Part shown: piece by piece, positions 40,197 to 50,026 of the stretch
Layout: every line of letters starts with the position of its first letter
Numbering within the stretch: position 1 is the stretch's first letter
NCBI GenBank assembly: GCA_014084085.1
Contig: NPFB01000019.1
Location: 445,310 to 509,309, forward strand
DNA: 64,000 nucleotides
Direction of reading: 5' to 3'
From: Hondaea fermentalgiana
Lineage: Eukaryota; Sar; Bigyra; Thraustochytrida; Thraustochytriidae
The notes under the pieces: model-generated
Told to the model about the DNA's origin: nothing
The model's database searches: none
Seen by the model: only the letters and a program-made list of their open reading frames with translations
Program-made: the position numbers and the translations under genes

Positions 40197-42795
40197 CTTG
40201 CTTGCTTGCTTCGTCTGCGTGCGTGCGTACGTACGTGCGTGCTAGCTTGCTGTTTGTGTTTGATGCGGATCGACAGCTGTCTGTCAGTCTTCAACTCCAA
40301 TCAGGGTTTGCTTTGCTTTGCTTTTGTTTTGCCTCGCTCGATGCGCCCACTCCTCCTACCCCCTCCCCTCTCCTTCCCTCATCCCCGCCCAGTCCACTTG
40401 GCACGCGGCCTCGCAAGAACCAGCGCAGAAGTGCGCGCGTGCACAACAAAGCCAGCGAAGCCTCTGCCCCACGACGTGCGCGCGCGTGCATCCACTGCTG
40501 CTTCTCCTTGCGCATCTTCCTGTCTGTCATTCATTCAGAAACACCTCGGCCCTGCACGCGCGCGTGCATATACATACATGGCAAGCTCGACCTGCTCTGC
40601 TCTGCTCTGCTCTGCACTTCAAGATGCACAAAAGCCTTCCCTCCCTCCCTCCCTCCCTGCTATCCCCCGCCCAAGGCGGACAGCGCCGGCTCGCGCTCCC
40701 TCGCTCGCGATGGACGAGCACGGACGAGCTAGCCGGGCTTTCTTTCTCCTCTCCCCTCTATCCGCGAGCACACGGCCTGGACTCGCGTTTCTGGTGCACG
40801 AGGTGCGCGTTCTCCAGGTGCAGCAGCGGCGTCTTCTCCAGCTCCATCCCCATCGCGAGCGCGTGCAGGCCCAGCGCGAACAGCACTTTTCGCACGCGGC
40901 TCTCGCGGACCGCGTGCGAGCGAGCGAGCGGGCGGACGGGCGGGCGGGCGATGGGCAAGCAAGCGGGCAATGGTGCGGGCGGGCGAGGCCTCGAGGACGG
41001 CGTCGCGAGCGTACGTACCTGGCGGCGGTGATTGCAATTCGGATTTGCGAAAGTGCTTTTGCGCGCCCCGGCCGGCCAACCGCGCAGACTCGCGCCCTGC
41101 CCCCTCCAGCCCCCTCCCTCCAGCCTCCCTTTCTCCCCCCGTCGGCCTCCCCACAGCCCTCCCCCGGAGACCGGCCGCCGCGCCCCGCACCGGCCGGCGG
41201 TTCTACCGCTGCGGTATGCAGCTTCCGCCGCAGCCGCTCGCGCGAAGAGCCGACGTCCTCCTACCAGGGGCGTAGCTGTGGCTCTCCTCTACCACTGCGC
41301 CCTGCGTCGCGCACGCGTCTCGTATATCGACGTACCTTCGCCTAGTGTGCGATTCCTTTACCCCCACTGGCGCCAAGACCCGCTTAGTGAAAGGGGGTGT
41401 GCGCGCCGGTCGGGGGGGCCATGGGACACTCCCCCGCTCGAGGGGGACTCTTCGCCCGCGTCCTGAGCGCGCGGCGCCCAGTGACACGCTGGACAGTGCC
41501 GCGCGCGCCAGGATATCCTCGATTACTCGTAAGATCATCCAAACTTGGCCATCGCCGCGGCGGCCGTCGCGGCCCATTCTGCCGCCGCTCCGCTCCTCCG
41601 CTGCGGTCGCCCTGGCTGCTGCCATGCCATGCCGTGCCATGGCTGCTGCAGCTGCTGCTGGCCGCCGCGGCACGGCGCGGCAGCCCGGCCCGCGTCCATC
41701 CTCACGGGCAGAGAGGCAGCTGCCACTGCCGGATTTGGTTTGCGAGAGTTGAGAGTGTGTGTTCGCGTGTGTGCGGCCAGCCAGCTGTATGTATTGCATA
41801 GTACGGCACGTGCAGCGCGTGCACGTGCCGGCCGTGCTGCACGCGCTGCAGTGCACCTGGCTGGTGTCGCTGTCGCTGTCGCTGTCGCTGTCGTGCGGCT
41901 GCCCGTCGCATCGCTGCCGCTCCGCCGCCTCTGCCGCCACCACCTGCATTCCCTCGCTCGCCCGCTCGCTCTCTCCGTCCCTCTCCTCGAGCGCTGGCGG
42001 CGGAAGGTATGCACGGAGGAAGCGCGGCCTGTGGCCCTAACGGGCGCGCTGCACTCGCCATGGTCACTGCCTTGCTCGCCTTCTTTCTTCTCGGCGTGCC
42101 TGCCTGCCTGCCTGCCAGCGAGGTGAGGTGGCCCACCCGGTCATTACCGAGCCCCTCCACCTGGACCTGCGCTCGTCAGCGTGTGGCGTCACGTCGGATT
42201 TCCGATCGATCCTCGCTCGCTCATTCGCTTGCTCACTTGCTTGCCTGCTCGGCCAAGGGGGAAAAACATGCGGTCGCGGCACGGCTCGCTTCCGCGCCTC
42301 CACGTGCTACTATGTGAGGTTCATTTTGGTTACCGACCACTAGGCCTTACACTACAATAACTCGCCTTCGAGCATCATGACGACGACGACGACAACGACA
42401 ACGACAACCTGGCTGCCATGATACTCGAGGCTGCTGCAGCAAGTCAGCCAGCCAGCCAGCTATACCCTAGCTAGCTGTCGCGGCCTGTCAAGACGGACGA
42501 GCCCGTTCACGAGGCGAGGACTCCGACTCGGAGGGAGCCCCCTCCGCCTTCAAGTTGGGCCACCTGCCGCGAGAGAGCCGAGACGAGCCAGCGGGAGCGT
42601 TCTTGCACGCAGGCACGCACGTGGGCCGGTGAGCACGCGCCCAAGATTGTTTGGCAAGTGGCCGGGATGGCCGGGGTGGCTGGTTTGGAGTTTGTGTAAG
42701 ATTCCGGCCGCGGGTTATCCATCCTGCGTGCAGGGCGTGGGCTCGTGGTCATGCATGGCCAGTTCGCTGCGCTGCTTGGAGCGAGGAAGATAGAC

Positions 42796-42839
<44 letters not shown>

Positions 42840-43171
42840 TGGTTGGACGAGTAGAAAGCGAAGAATGAGTAGTAGTAATAACAAGATAGTCACGACGGCG
42901 AGTAGCCGGTGGTGGTGACTGCGATCATGACCCGTCATTCGTAAATGAGCTGCGGCAGCAACAGCAACAGACGGCAGTGCTCGCGTCACAGATAATAACG
43001 GCGGGAACATAACGAGCGCATACCTTCATTTCCGAGCTCGCCGCAGGATCACGATCTGCAGAACTTGGACACGGACGCGGCGCTGGAAAAAATCGCGAAT
43101 CTTCCGAATTTACAGCAGACAGTCAGGCAGCTTGTACGGACTACACTACTACAGTCAAGCGTCCCCCTTTT
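40197..43171. other. About 3 kb intergenic region without a clear gene
   Basis: Between the gelsolin 5' end and the DHX16 3' end. Low-complexity tracts include CTCTG pentamers (about 40590-40616), CCCT (about 40637-40660), CTGTCG-type repeats (about 41862-41893) and a GA run (42799-42834). A short minus-strand stretch at 40758-40902 with a non-repetitive reading frame (KVLFALGLHALAMGMELEK) preceded by a strong minus-strand splice donor at about 41018 may be part of a small spliced gene; otherwise nothing supportable. Confidence 0.45.
42799..42834. repeat. GA dinucleotide microsatellite
   Basis: About 18 copies of GA in tandem in intergenic DNA. Confidence 0.95.
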
Positions 43172-46100
43172 TCACAGCCCAAAGCGCTTCTTCTTGTTGC
43201 GCCGCTTCGCCATGGGCTTCGACCTACCAAACTGAACATCTGCCGCGCCAGAGCCACTCGACGCACTCGAAGCTCTCACGCTCGCCCCACTCAAAGCATG
43301 CGCGCCTGCAGCAGCAGGCCTCGACGAGCTCGAGCCATGGCCAGTGCCGTCCTCGGAATCTGCGCCGGCAACCATCTTGCCACCAATATCGTGGCGTCCC
43401 AGATGCTCGTGACCCTTGATACTAAAGAACATAGGCCCTAGCTCCGCGAGCCAATGCGGGTCGATGGCCGTCACCGTGCGCATATACTCCTTGCTGGTCA
43501 GGACGAGCTCGTGGTACACCACATAATCGGGCGTCTCGCCAATGCCACAGATTGCAGACGATGGATGCAAGGCAGCAGAAGCGCCATTGAGAAGATTGAC
43601 ATACTCCGTGATGGACTTGAGACGCGCCGCTTGCACAAAGTACGCCGAGCAAATGGCCTTGCGAACAAGGTCCCATGCCGGCGTCCCCGACACAGCCTTG
43701 ACGCCGTGCGGCGGAGCTGGAACCATCGATTGCAGCTGCTCGCGCACCTCGTGCGCCTTGAGCACTGCCTTGCGGTGAATGAAATGCTTGGCGCACCACC
43801 CTGCGTTGAATCCTTGTCGTTTGCTCAAATTGTACACGTTGCACAACGTCAAATGGTCAGACTCCGGCACGAAGAACCGTTCGCGCGCCTGATCTGACTC
43901 CTCGGCACGCTCCGCTGGCCTGTAAAACACCTCGGGAACCGAAAGCATCGATACCACCGTGAGCATGTCTTCCGCGCATCCGAGCTCCCGAGCCGAAATA
44001 AGCATCTTGGCCAGCGGCGGGTCAAGCGGGTACTTGGCCATTTGCGTCCCAAGCGCGGTAAGCTCCCCCGCCCCATCGAGAGCACCGAGAACCCAAAGTT
44101 GATACATGGAATCAACAATGTTTTCCTTGGGTGGAGGATCCATAAAATCGAAACTTAAAAGATCCCGCACACCAATGGTCTTGAGCAAGAGCACCACGTT
44201 GCCCAAATTCGTGCGCTGGATCTCCGGCACCTGTGCCGGGAGCAGCTCATGCACAAATTGGTTCTCTGTGTACATGCGCCAACAAAAACCTCGCGCCGTG
44301 CGGCCAGCGCGGCCGGCCCGCTGGTTCGCGTTCGCCTGCGACACAGGCGTCACACGCAGCGCATCCATGCCCACGCGCGGGTTGAACACCTTGAGCTTGC
44401 ACATGCCCGAGTCGATCACATAGCGAATCCCGTCCACGGTCAATGAGGTCTCGGCAATGTTTGTCGAGACGATGCACTTGCGCTGGCCAGCCTTTGCGCG
44501 TTCAAAAATCTTGGCCTGCAGGTCCGCTGGGAGTTGCGAGTACATGGGCAGTAACAAAAGCTCGGGCACGCCCTCGCCGAGCGATTCAATGCGGTCTGCC
44601 AGAAGCTGGCACGTAGCAGTAATATCCTCTTGACCTGTCATAAAAATTAAAATGTCCCCTGGCGGCGAACTCAAGTGGATCTCGAGCGCCTGCTTCACGG
44701 CCGCCTCCACAAAATCAGGCACCACCGACTTGGCAAAGTATGTCTCCACCTCAAAAGTGCGACCAGGAATGTGAAAGGTCGCGCAGCCACCAAAAAATCG
44801 AGAAAACTTGTCAGCGTCCATCGTTGCAGACGTCACGATCAGCTTAAAGTCGAGTCGCCGCTGAACGACGCCCTTGAGCACGCCAAAGAGAACGTCCGTG
44901 AAAAGCGACCGCTCGTGTGCTTCGTCCATCACTACGCACGAGTACTTGTCCAAGTCTGGCGAGCTCAAGGTTTCGCGCATGAGCACTCCATCCGTCATGT
45001 ACTTGATCTCCGTCTCGGGCGACGTGCAGTCCTCGAAACGAATCGCGTAGCCGACGGTCCCGCCCAGCGGGCACCCTGCCTCCTCGGCGACGCGTTTAGC
45101 TACACTCATCGCAGCCACGCGCCGCGGTTGTGTGCAAGCAACCAACAGCCGTGCCCCAGTTGACGAGCGGGTGTAGCCGTCTTCTCGCAGGTACTGTGTC
45201 AGCTGCGTCGTCTTGCCGCTGCCAGTCTCGCCGACCACAACAATTACTTGGTTGCTCCGAATGACGCGCAAGAGCTCATCGCGGACCTGTCTCACAGGGA
45301 GATTTTCGCGAACCTGCTGAATCTTTTCGCGTGCGTCCAACGCTTGATCTGACGTCTGCAACGATTGCGCCTGTTTGTCTTGCGGCAAAGCGACCGCGCC
45401 ACTTGTGCCTGGGCCTTGCGCGCCCTCTTGCGAAGCCTCTTGCGCCGGTTTCGAAGGAGCAACCTTGTCCAGGTCAAAGTCGGCCGCTTCCTCCTGATCC
45501 TGGCCATAGTTGGCGACCTGGCCGCCCTGCCCAATTGCTGCGCCCATTTTTGACCCGCCAAGCTCCCAAAACTTGTGTTTCATGCGTGTGCGCGCAAGTT
45601 GCTCGCGAATGCGCTTCACGGCAGGGGAGCCACGGCTCGCAGCCATGGCCATATCCGAGTTTTCGTCCACCACAACGGCCGCAGTCTCAGCGTGGCCTGC
45701 AGCGTCAAGCCTGCGCACCAAATCACCCTCGCGAAGAAAGGCTGGACGCAGATTGCGAACAAGCACAACGGTGCGGACATCCGTCTCAGTGTGCGCGTCG
45801 ACGTCAACGTGGCGACCGCGCTTGACGCCGCTGCGAAACATGAGTTCCTCTTCCCATGCCGATTGCTGGCGCGCGCGGTCCTCGGCGTGCAGCCTGGATG
45901 CCAGCGAGCGTCTCGGTTGCTGCTCGCGCTCCATGCGCGCCTGCCGCGCCGTCCACTTGGCCTCGTCGCCCAGGAATTCGGGCCCATCTGCGGCATCATA
46001 GTAGGAGCGGTCAAAGTCGTCTTCTTCTGCGCCGGCCTCGCGGCCTACAAACTGGCTTCCGGGCTGCGTGGTGGCGTCGTCGTCGGCGTCCGCGCTCGCG

Positions 46101-46303
46101 AGCGTCCTCCACAGCGCCTCGAGCCGCTCGCGCGGCTCCTGCGCGAACCCGCGCGCGAACTTGGTGGCCTCCTCGCGGAAGGCCTCGGCGCTCTTGCACG
46201 AGCGGCCCGCATCGGCCAGCTGCGCGGCCACGCCGCGCCAGTCGCAGCTCGACCCGCCTGCCACGCGCGCAAACGCCTCTGCCGCCGCGTCCACCGCCGC
46301 CAT
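43172..46303 (-). CDS. DHX16: DEAH-box pre-mRNA splicing helicase DHX16/PRP2
   Basis: 1043 residues from MAAVDAAAEAFARVAG, nearly the length of human DHX16; the frame is open to a Met at 46402 but the extra residues are unlike the family. Prp2/DHX16 uses ATP to activate the spliceosome before the first transesterification. The N-terminal about 300 residues include a PWI-like helical start and charged region. Motif I GETGSGKTTQL is at about 358, II DEAH at about 456, III SATMDADKF, then FMTGQEDI, NIAETSLTVDG (V) and QRAGRAGRTARG (VI). The winged-helix/ratchet and OB parts follow (LGTQMAKYPLDPPLAKML; NVYNLSKRQGFNAGWCAKHFIHRKAV; VYHELVLTSKEYMRTVTAIDPHWLAELGP), all typical for the Prp2 clade. It ends with a basic AKRRNKKKRFGL tail. 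Confidence 0.96.
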   Translation of the reverse strand: MAAVDAAAEAFARVAGGSSCDWRGVAAQLADAGRSCKSAEAFREEATKFARGFAQEPRERLEALWRTLASADADDDATTQPGSQFVGREAGAEEDDFDRSYYDAADGPEFLGDEAKWTARQARMEREQQPRRSLASRLHAEDRARQQSAWEEELMFRSGVKRGRHVDVDAHTETDVRTVVLVRNLRPAFLREGDLVRRLDAAGHAETAAVVVDENSDMAMAASRGSPAVKRIREQLARTRMKHKFWELGGSKMGAAIGQGGQVANYGQDQEEAADFDLDKVAPSKPAQEASQEGAQGPGTSGAVALPQDKQAQSLQTSDQALDAREKIQQVRENLPVRQVRDELLRVIRSNQVIVVVGETGSGKTTQLTQYLREDGYTRSSTGARLLVACTQPRRVAAMSVAKRVAEEAGCPLGGTVGYAIRFEDCTSPETEIKYMTDGVLMRETLSSPDLDKYSCVVMDEAHERSLFTDVLFGVLKGVVQRRLDFKLIVTSATMDADKFSRFFGGCATFHIPGRTFEVETYFAKSVVPDFVEAAVKQALEIHLSSPPGDILIFMTGQEDITATCQLLADRIESLGEGVPELLLLPMYSQLPADLQAKIFERAKAGQRKCIVSTNIAETSLTVDGIRYVIDSGMCKLKVFNPRVGMDALRVTPVSQANANQRAGRAGRTARGFCWRMYTENQFVHELLPAQVPEIQRTNLGNVVLLLKTIGVRDLLSFDFMDPPPKENIVDSMYQLWVLGALDGAGELTALGTQMAKYPLDPPLAKMLISARELGCAEDMLTVVSMLSVPEVFYRPAERAEESDQARERFFVPESDHLTLCNVYNLSKRQGFNAGWCAKHFIHRKAVLKAHEVREQLQSMVPAPPHGVKAVSGTPAWDLVRKAICSAYFVQAARLKSITEYVNLLNGASAALHPSSAICGIGETPDYVVYHELVLTSKEYMRTVTAIDPHWLAELGPMFFSIKGHEHLGRHDIGGKMVAGADSEDGTGHGSSSSRPAAAGAHALSGASVRASSASSGSGAADVQFGRSKPMAKRRNKKKRFGL

Positions 46304-46876
46304 CGCGCCGCGCGCGCGGGCCCGACTCGGCTCTGCTCCGCGATCAACCGGGCGATCGATCGATCGACGATTGAAGCATCGACCGATCTCGGAGCTGCGC
46401 AACCCTTTTTACTGCCACACGTTGCTAGCTTGACGGCAAGTGCGCTCGTGTGGGCCACGTTGGGACGCGCTCCGTGCGAGCGCGACGCACGGAGAGAAAG
46501 AGGTGCACGCGCACACAAAGGCGACTCGGAGCAAACTCTTCGGGACAATTTTTTTTTGGGGGGGGGAGACCCAGGGACGGCGAGAGGGAAAAGAGATGGT
46601 GGTTCGGCTGGTGGCTGCTTGCAAGGTGAAGATGGAACAAGGCGCTATTTGGCCGCGCCTGACGGACGACTTCTGCGCATCATCATCATCATCATCATCA
46701 TCTTCGTTTTCTTCTTGCGGAAACGCAATGAGTTGGCGAATGGAGTTATAAAATCATGATGTTTCTTGGTCAGGAGTGGGGTCTATACGATTCTCATCGA
46801 AGGCGCGAGTTTTTGCGCAGGAGTTAGTGAGGGAAGCCGCTTGTGTATCGTGAAAAGCAAAAGCGTGTGCTCGTCG
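46304..46876. other. Intergenic between DHX16 5' end and the CxxC microprotein
   Basis: 573 bp. It contains adjacent homopolymers (about eight T then nine G, 46549-46566), a likely length-error site, and a CAT trinucleotide run (46677-46702). No ORF of interest. Confidence 0.5.
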
Positions 46877-46996
46877 TCACTTCTTGCAGGTGCAAAGTTT
46901 GTCCTGGGGCACGCCGCGAAGGGCGCTCTCGACGTGGTTGCCGCAGCCGCCCCACGTGGTCTTGCCGCACTTGCTGCACTTCACTTGAAAGCACAT
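46877..46996 (-). CDS. 39-residue cysteine-rich (CxxC) microprotein
   Basis: The ORF is MCFQVKCSKCGKTTWGGCGN followed by HVESALRGVPQDKLCTCKK, 39 residues. Cysteines at 2, 7, 10, 18, 36 and 38 give CxxC plus a C-terminal CxC, a zinc-ribbon-like arrangement. I recall similar tiny proteins with CxKCGKTTWxGCGxH and a C-terminal CxC in fungi, plants and protists, of unknown function; that recollection needs a database check. A longer open frame to 47209 reads through a CTTG microsatellite (polylysine/alanine/serine repeats) and is not part of the gene. The internal Met chosen here begins exactly at the conserved-looking segment. Confidence 0.8.
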   Translation of the reverse strand: MCFQVKCSKCGKTTWGGCGNHVESALRGVPQDKLCTCKK

Positions 46997-47068
46997 TGTT
47001 TCTGGTCTCTTGTCTTGACTTGGCGAATGGGCGGATGGACTCGTGCGCCTTGAAGCTTGTCTGCTTGA

Positions 47069-47124
<56 letters not shown>

Positions 47125-47617
47125 TTGCTTTGATCGAAGGGGGAGGGAGTTCAGGGTCTGCCGGACTTGCGCCAAATCTTGACGCTCGATCCGCTACGGA
47201 ACTTGCCAACGGTGTTTTTCCTTGCTTCGATCGTCCGGAGAATCAGGCGGCCAAACAGACCTTTCCATGTGTGTGCGGCTAAACACCGCGTTCAATTGCC
47301 GAGGGTGCTTGTGGAGAAAACATTACGTCGGACGAATCGCAAACCGTCCCGAACAAGATGGCTGGCTTGCCAGCGATCTGGTAATTGGTAGTATACCCCG
47401 TCGGTTTTAGCTCAGAGACGTTGCAGCTACGACACACAACTACAAGACTCAAGCTGGCGCGTTGGCTCGCTGGCGCGCTGGCTGGGACATGTCGCGTATT
47501 GGCGCGCACTGACTGACAAATAAAGTCGTAATAGGCAAGAGTCAACATTAGGTCGTACTAACAAGAGTCGACATTAGCTTTGTATAAACGTAAAAATTTC
47601 GGGCTTGCGAGTCAGAA
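46997..47617. other. Intergenic with CTTG microsatellite
   Basis: 621 bp upstream of the microprotein, including the CTTG run listed separately. Nothing else supportable. Confidence 0.5.
47062..47130. repeat. CTTG tetranucleotide microsatellite
   Basis: About sixteen tandem CTTG/GCTT copies just upstream of the CxxC microprotein start codon, hence probably in its promoter or 5' UTR. The same motif occurs at 62652-62676. Confidence 0.95.
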
Positions 47618-50026
47618 TCATGACTCCAAACTTTCGATGAGGCAATTGAAATTTCTCTCGCGCGCCGAGGATGTGGAAAAGTCGATCACATTCTCCTGCA
47701 AAAGCCACCCTTGCAGAGCCCCCTTCCATGAGGCTGAGTCCAGCATATCCGCGTCCAGAACCACGGGAATGATTCGCTTGGGGCCAAAGGTATGACAAGC
47801 GACGGTAAAGGCTTGCTTGCAATAATCCGCGCGCCGCTTGTTGACCTCCTTCATGAATCGTCGAGTGACAAAGACCACCGCTTTTTGTGAACGCGCCGCG
47901 CCATTTACAAGCTGATATGAAGCATTGTCAATCAGACGTTCCTCGTCAAACCATGTAAGCTTTCCTGCCTGCACGAGCTTTGTATTGACCTCGCTCACGG
48001 AGTCATGATCAGTGCTGTTGACGCCCCAGTAGTGCACGACAAATGCGTCGAATTCGGCTCGACTTGGAGGAGAGTCGTAACCCTCGTAAAGTCGTCGAGG
48101 ATTGCTTGCACGATTCAAGGATCGCCGTTCGAGCGCAGACTGAGGAGCCTGGAGCTCATTGAGAACTTTATCGAGTTCAGTTTGCCACTCCGCGTACGAG
48201 GTGATACCCAACTGAAGCAGGTCCCCTTCGCTAAGGAGGAAGCACTTTGCTAACGTTCGAATGTCTTCGTCGTAAAAGCGGGTCACGAGCTCCCGAGACA
48301 GCCGCATTTTGCGTAGCAGGAACCTTGCAACGCTAGTCTTGTGAAGAAAATCAAAATACGCCAGAATATCGTCGCGGCCGTTGTTTCTGGCGATATCAAT
48401 AGCGTTATCGCCTTTTTCGTCCCTCAACATGGCATCGGAGCCCAATGTCCACAACAGTTTCACACACTGCAGGGTGTTCTCCTGGTGGACAGACCGGGTA
48501 ACATTCACACCATTGCGACCGCGCGTGTTTCTTTGTCTCCATTGGCGAAAATCGTTATCTTCGTCCATAGCCTCCCACGGTTCATCATCACCGTCCGCCA
48601 ACGAGCAAGCGAGCATGAGCGCCGTTGAGCCATGCTGGTTTTGCGCATTAAGTAAAGCAGTGCCAAATTGAAGTTGAAACCGAGTAAGGTTGATTTGGCC
48701 GAACAAACACGAGAACATCAAGGCCGTATTGCCATCCCGACCCTGCAAGTCCACATTCGCCCCAGACTCGAGCAACAGACCAGCGATCTCATCTTCGCCA
48801 AGCCGGCAGGCCAGCATGAGAGCTGTGTAGCCTTCGACCGCCTTCGTCTCATCATCATCTCCCCCCACCTGCACGTCCATGTTGGCGCCATACTGCAAGA
48901 GTAGCTGTACGATTTCGAGCTGGCCAGCCGCGCATGCTAGCATAAGTGCGTTTAGCCCCTTTGGATGTTTGCTTGGGTTAATGACGGGACCTCGGTCAAG
49001 AAGGACTTGCACAATCGTAGGATCTCCGTGAATGCCGCACGCAATCTCAAGTGCAGATTTACCCTCGCTATCCCGCAACTTCAAGCTTGCGCCGTGGTCG
49101 AGAAGACACTCGATGACTGCAGCATCGTGCCCATTGCTATCGCTGCCAGTGGCTGCAGACACAGTCTTTAAATGCCGCGACTTTAGATTCTGGCACGCAT
49201 ACATTAGAGCAGTGGTACCCGTCTCGCTCTGCAGATCCACATTAGCACCGGATTCTAGAAAAAGGATGATCAAGTCCAACATCCCACTCGCAGATGCAAG
49301 CATGAGTGGAGTGATGTCATCATCTCCCCAGACATCTAGATCTGCACCACGTTCGACGAGGAGCTGAGTTAGTTCTAGCTTGTTCTCCTCCATGCACATA
49401 AAAAGAAAAGCAGTGGCATCATTTCGTGGCCTTGCACCATTCTCAAGAAGAATCTGAGCGCAGCGATATGCTTGAATGGTACTCGCACAGGCGAGAGCTG
49501 TTTCGCCGCTGTATTCATTTTCATAATTAACGTCAGCACCTCGTTTGAGAAGCGCTTCGACGAGAATGGGCCGTCGTTTTAAGCATGCATAGTAGAGAGC
49601 CGTATTTCCCCAAGAATCACTGAGGTTCACATCGGCTCCGAATTCAGTGAGGTAGCTCGCAATTGATGCATTTCTGGATCCATCGCGAATCGAGAGCATC
49701 AATATTGTCATCATGTTCATCGCTGGCGACTGGGCGTTGAGATCAAAGGGCGATGTCTGCATCTTTAGCATGAAAGCCTCTAGATCGTCAGCTGCAATGA
49801 TTTCGAGCATCTCTGGGTCAATTTCGCCGTTGCTCGCGTCGTTTTCTTTCGCGTCATTTTCGTTCGCGTCGTTTTCGTTCGCGTCGTCCTGGTTCGAGTC
49901 GTTCTCGTTCAAGTCATCTTCGCCTGGGTATTCTTTGCTTAGGTATTCTTCGCTTTGCTCTCCCCTGCGATAGTTATACTTCGACCACGCAGATCTCCCT
50001 TCCCGGGCTTGCCTTCTTCTCCGCAT
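47618..50026 (-). CDS. Ankyrin-repeat, SAM-like and TIR-domain protein
   Basis: 802 residues. After an acidic Asn/Asp/Glu-rich start with near-tandem NEND/KEND units (about 38-63), roughly ten or eleven ankyrin repeats cover about 75-545 (for example GNTALYYACLKRRPILVEALLKRGADVN; GYTALMLACRLGEDEIAGLLLESGANVD). A SAM-like helical segment lies at about 566-625 (VARFLLRKMRL ... GDLLQLGI). The C-terminal about 655-800 is a TIR-type domain: EFDAFVVHYWG, LTWFDEERLI, AARSQKAVVFVTRRFM and KRIIPVVLD. The position expected for the NADase catalytic glutamate (after the WFDEERL loop) appears to be Ser/Tyr, so an adaptor rather than enzymatic role is more likely. The basic MRRRRQ start is the first Met; low-complexity frames continue upstream towards the scaffold gap, so the true 5' end is less certain. 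Confidence 0.88.
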   Translation of the reverse strand: MRRRRQAREGRSAWSKYNYRRGEQSEEYLSKEYPGEDDLNENDSNQDDANENDANENDAKENDASNGEIDPEMLEIIAADDLEAFMLKMQTSPFDLNAQSPAMNMMTILMLSIRDGSRNASIASYLTEFGADVNLSDSWGNTALYYACLKRRPILVEALLKRGADVNYENEYSGETALACASTIQAYRCAQILLENGARPRNDATAFLFMCMEENKLELTQLLVERGADLDVWGDDDITPLMLASASGMLDLIILFLESGANVDLQSETGTTALMYACQNLKSRHLKTVSAATGSDSNGHDAAVIECLLDHGASLKLRDSEGKSALEIACGIHGDPTIVQVLLDRGPVINPSKHPKGLNALMLACAAGQLEIVQLLLQYGANMDVQVGGDDDETKAVEGYTALMLACRLGEDEIAGLLLESGANVDLQGRDGNTALMFSCLFGQINLTRFQLQFGTALLNAQNQHGSTALMLACSLADGDDEPWEAMDEDNDFRQWRQRNTRGRNGVNVTRSVHQENTLQCVKLLWTLGSDAMLRDEKGDNAIDIARNNGRDDILAYFDFLHKTSVARFLLRKMRLSRELVTRFYDEDIRTLAKCFLLSEGDLLQLGITSYAEWQTELDKVLNELQAPQSALERRSLNRASNPRRLYEGYDSPPSRAEFDAFVVHYWGVNSTDHDSVSEVNTKLVQAGKLTWFDEERLIDNASYQLVNGAARSQKAVVFVTRRFMKEVNKRRADYCKQAFTVACHTFGPKRIIPVVLDADMLDSASWKGALQGWLLQENVIDFSTSSARERNFNCLIESLES

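Noticed and set aside
39072..41345. 757-codon + strand ORF
   Set aside because: Antisense to the gelsolin gene; arises from high third-position GC. No domain is readable in it.
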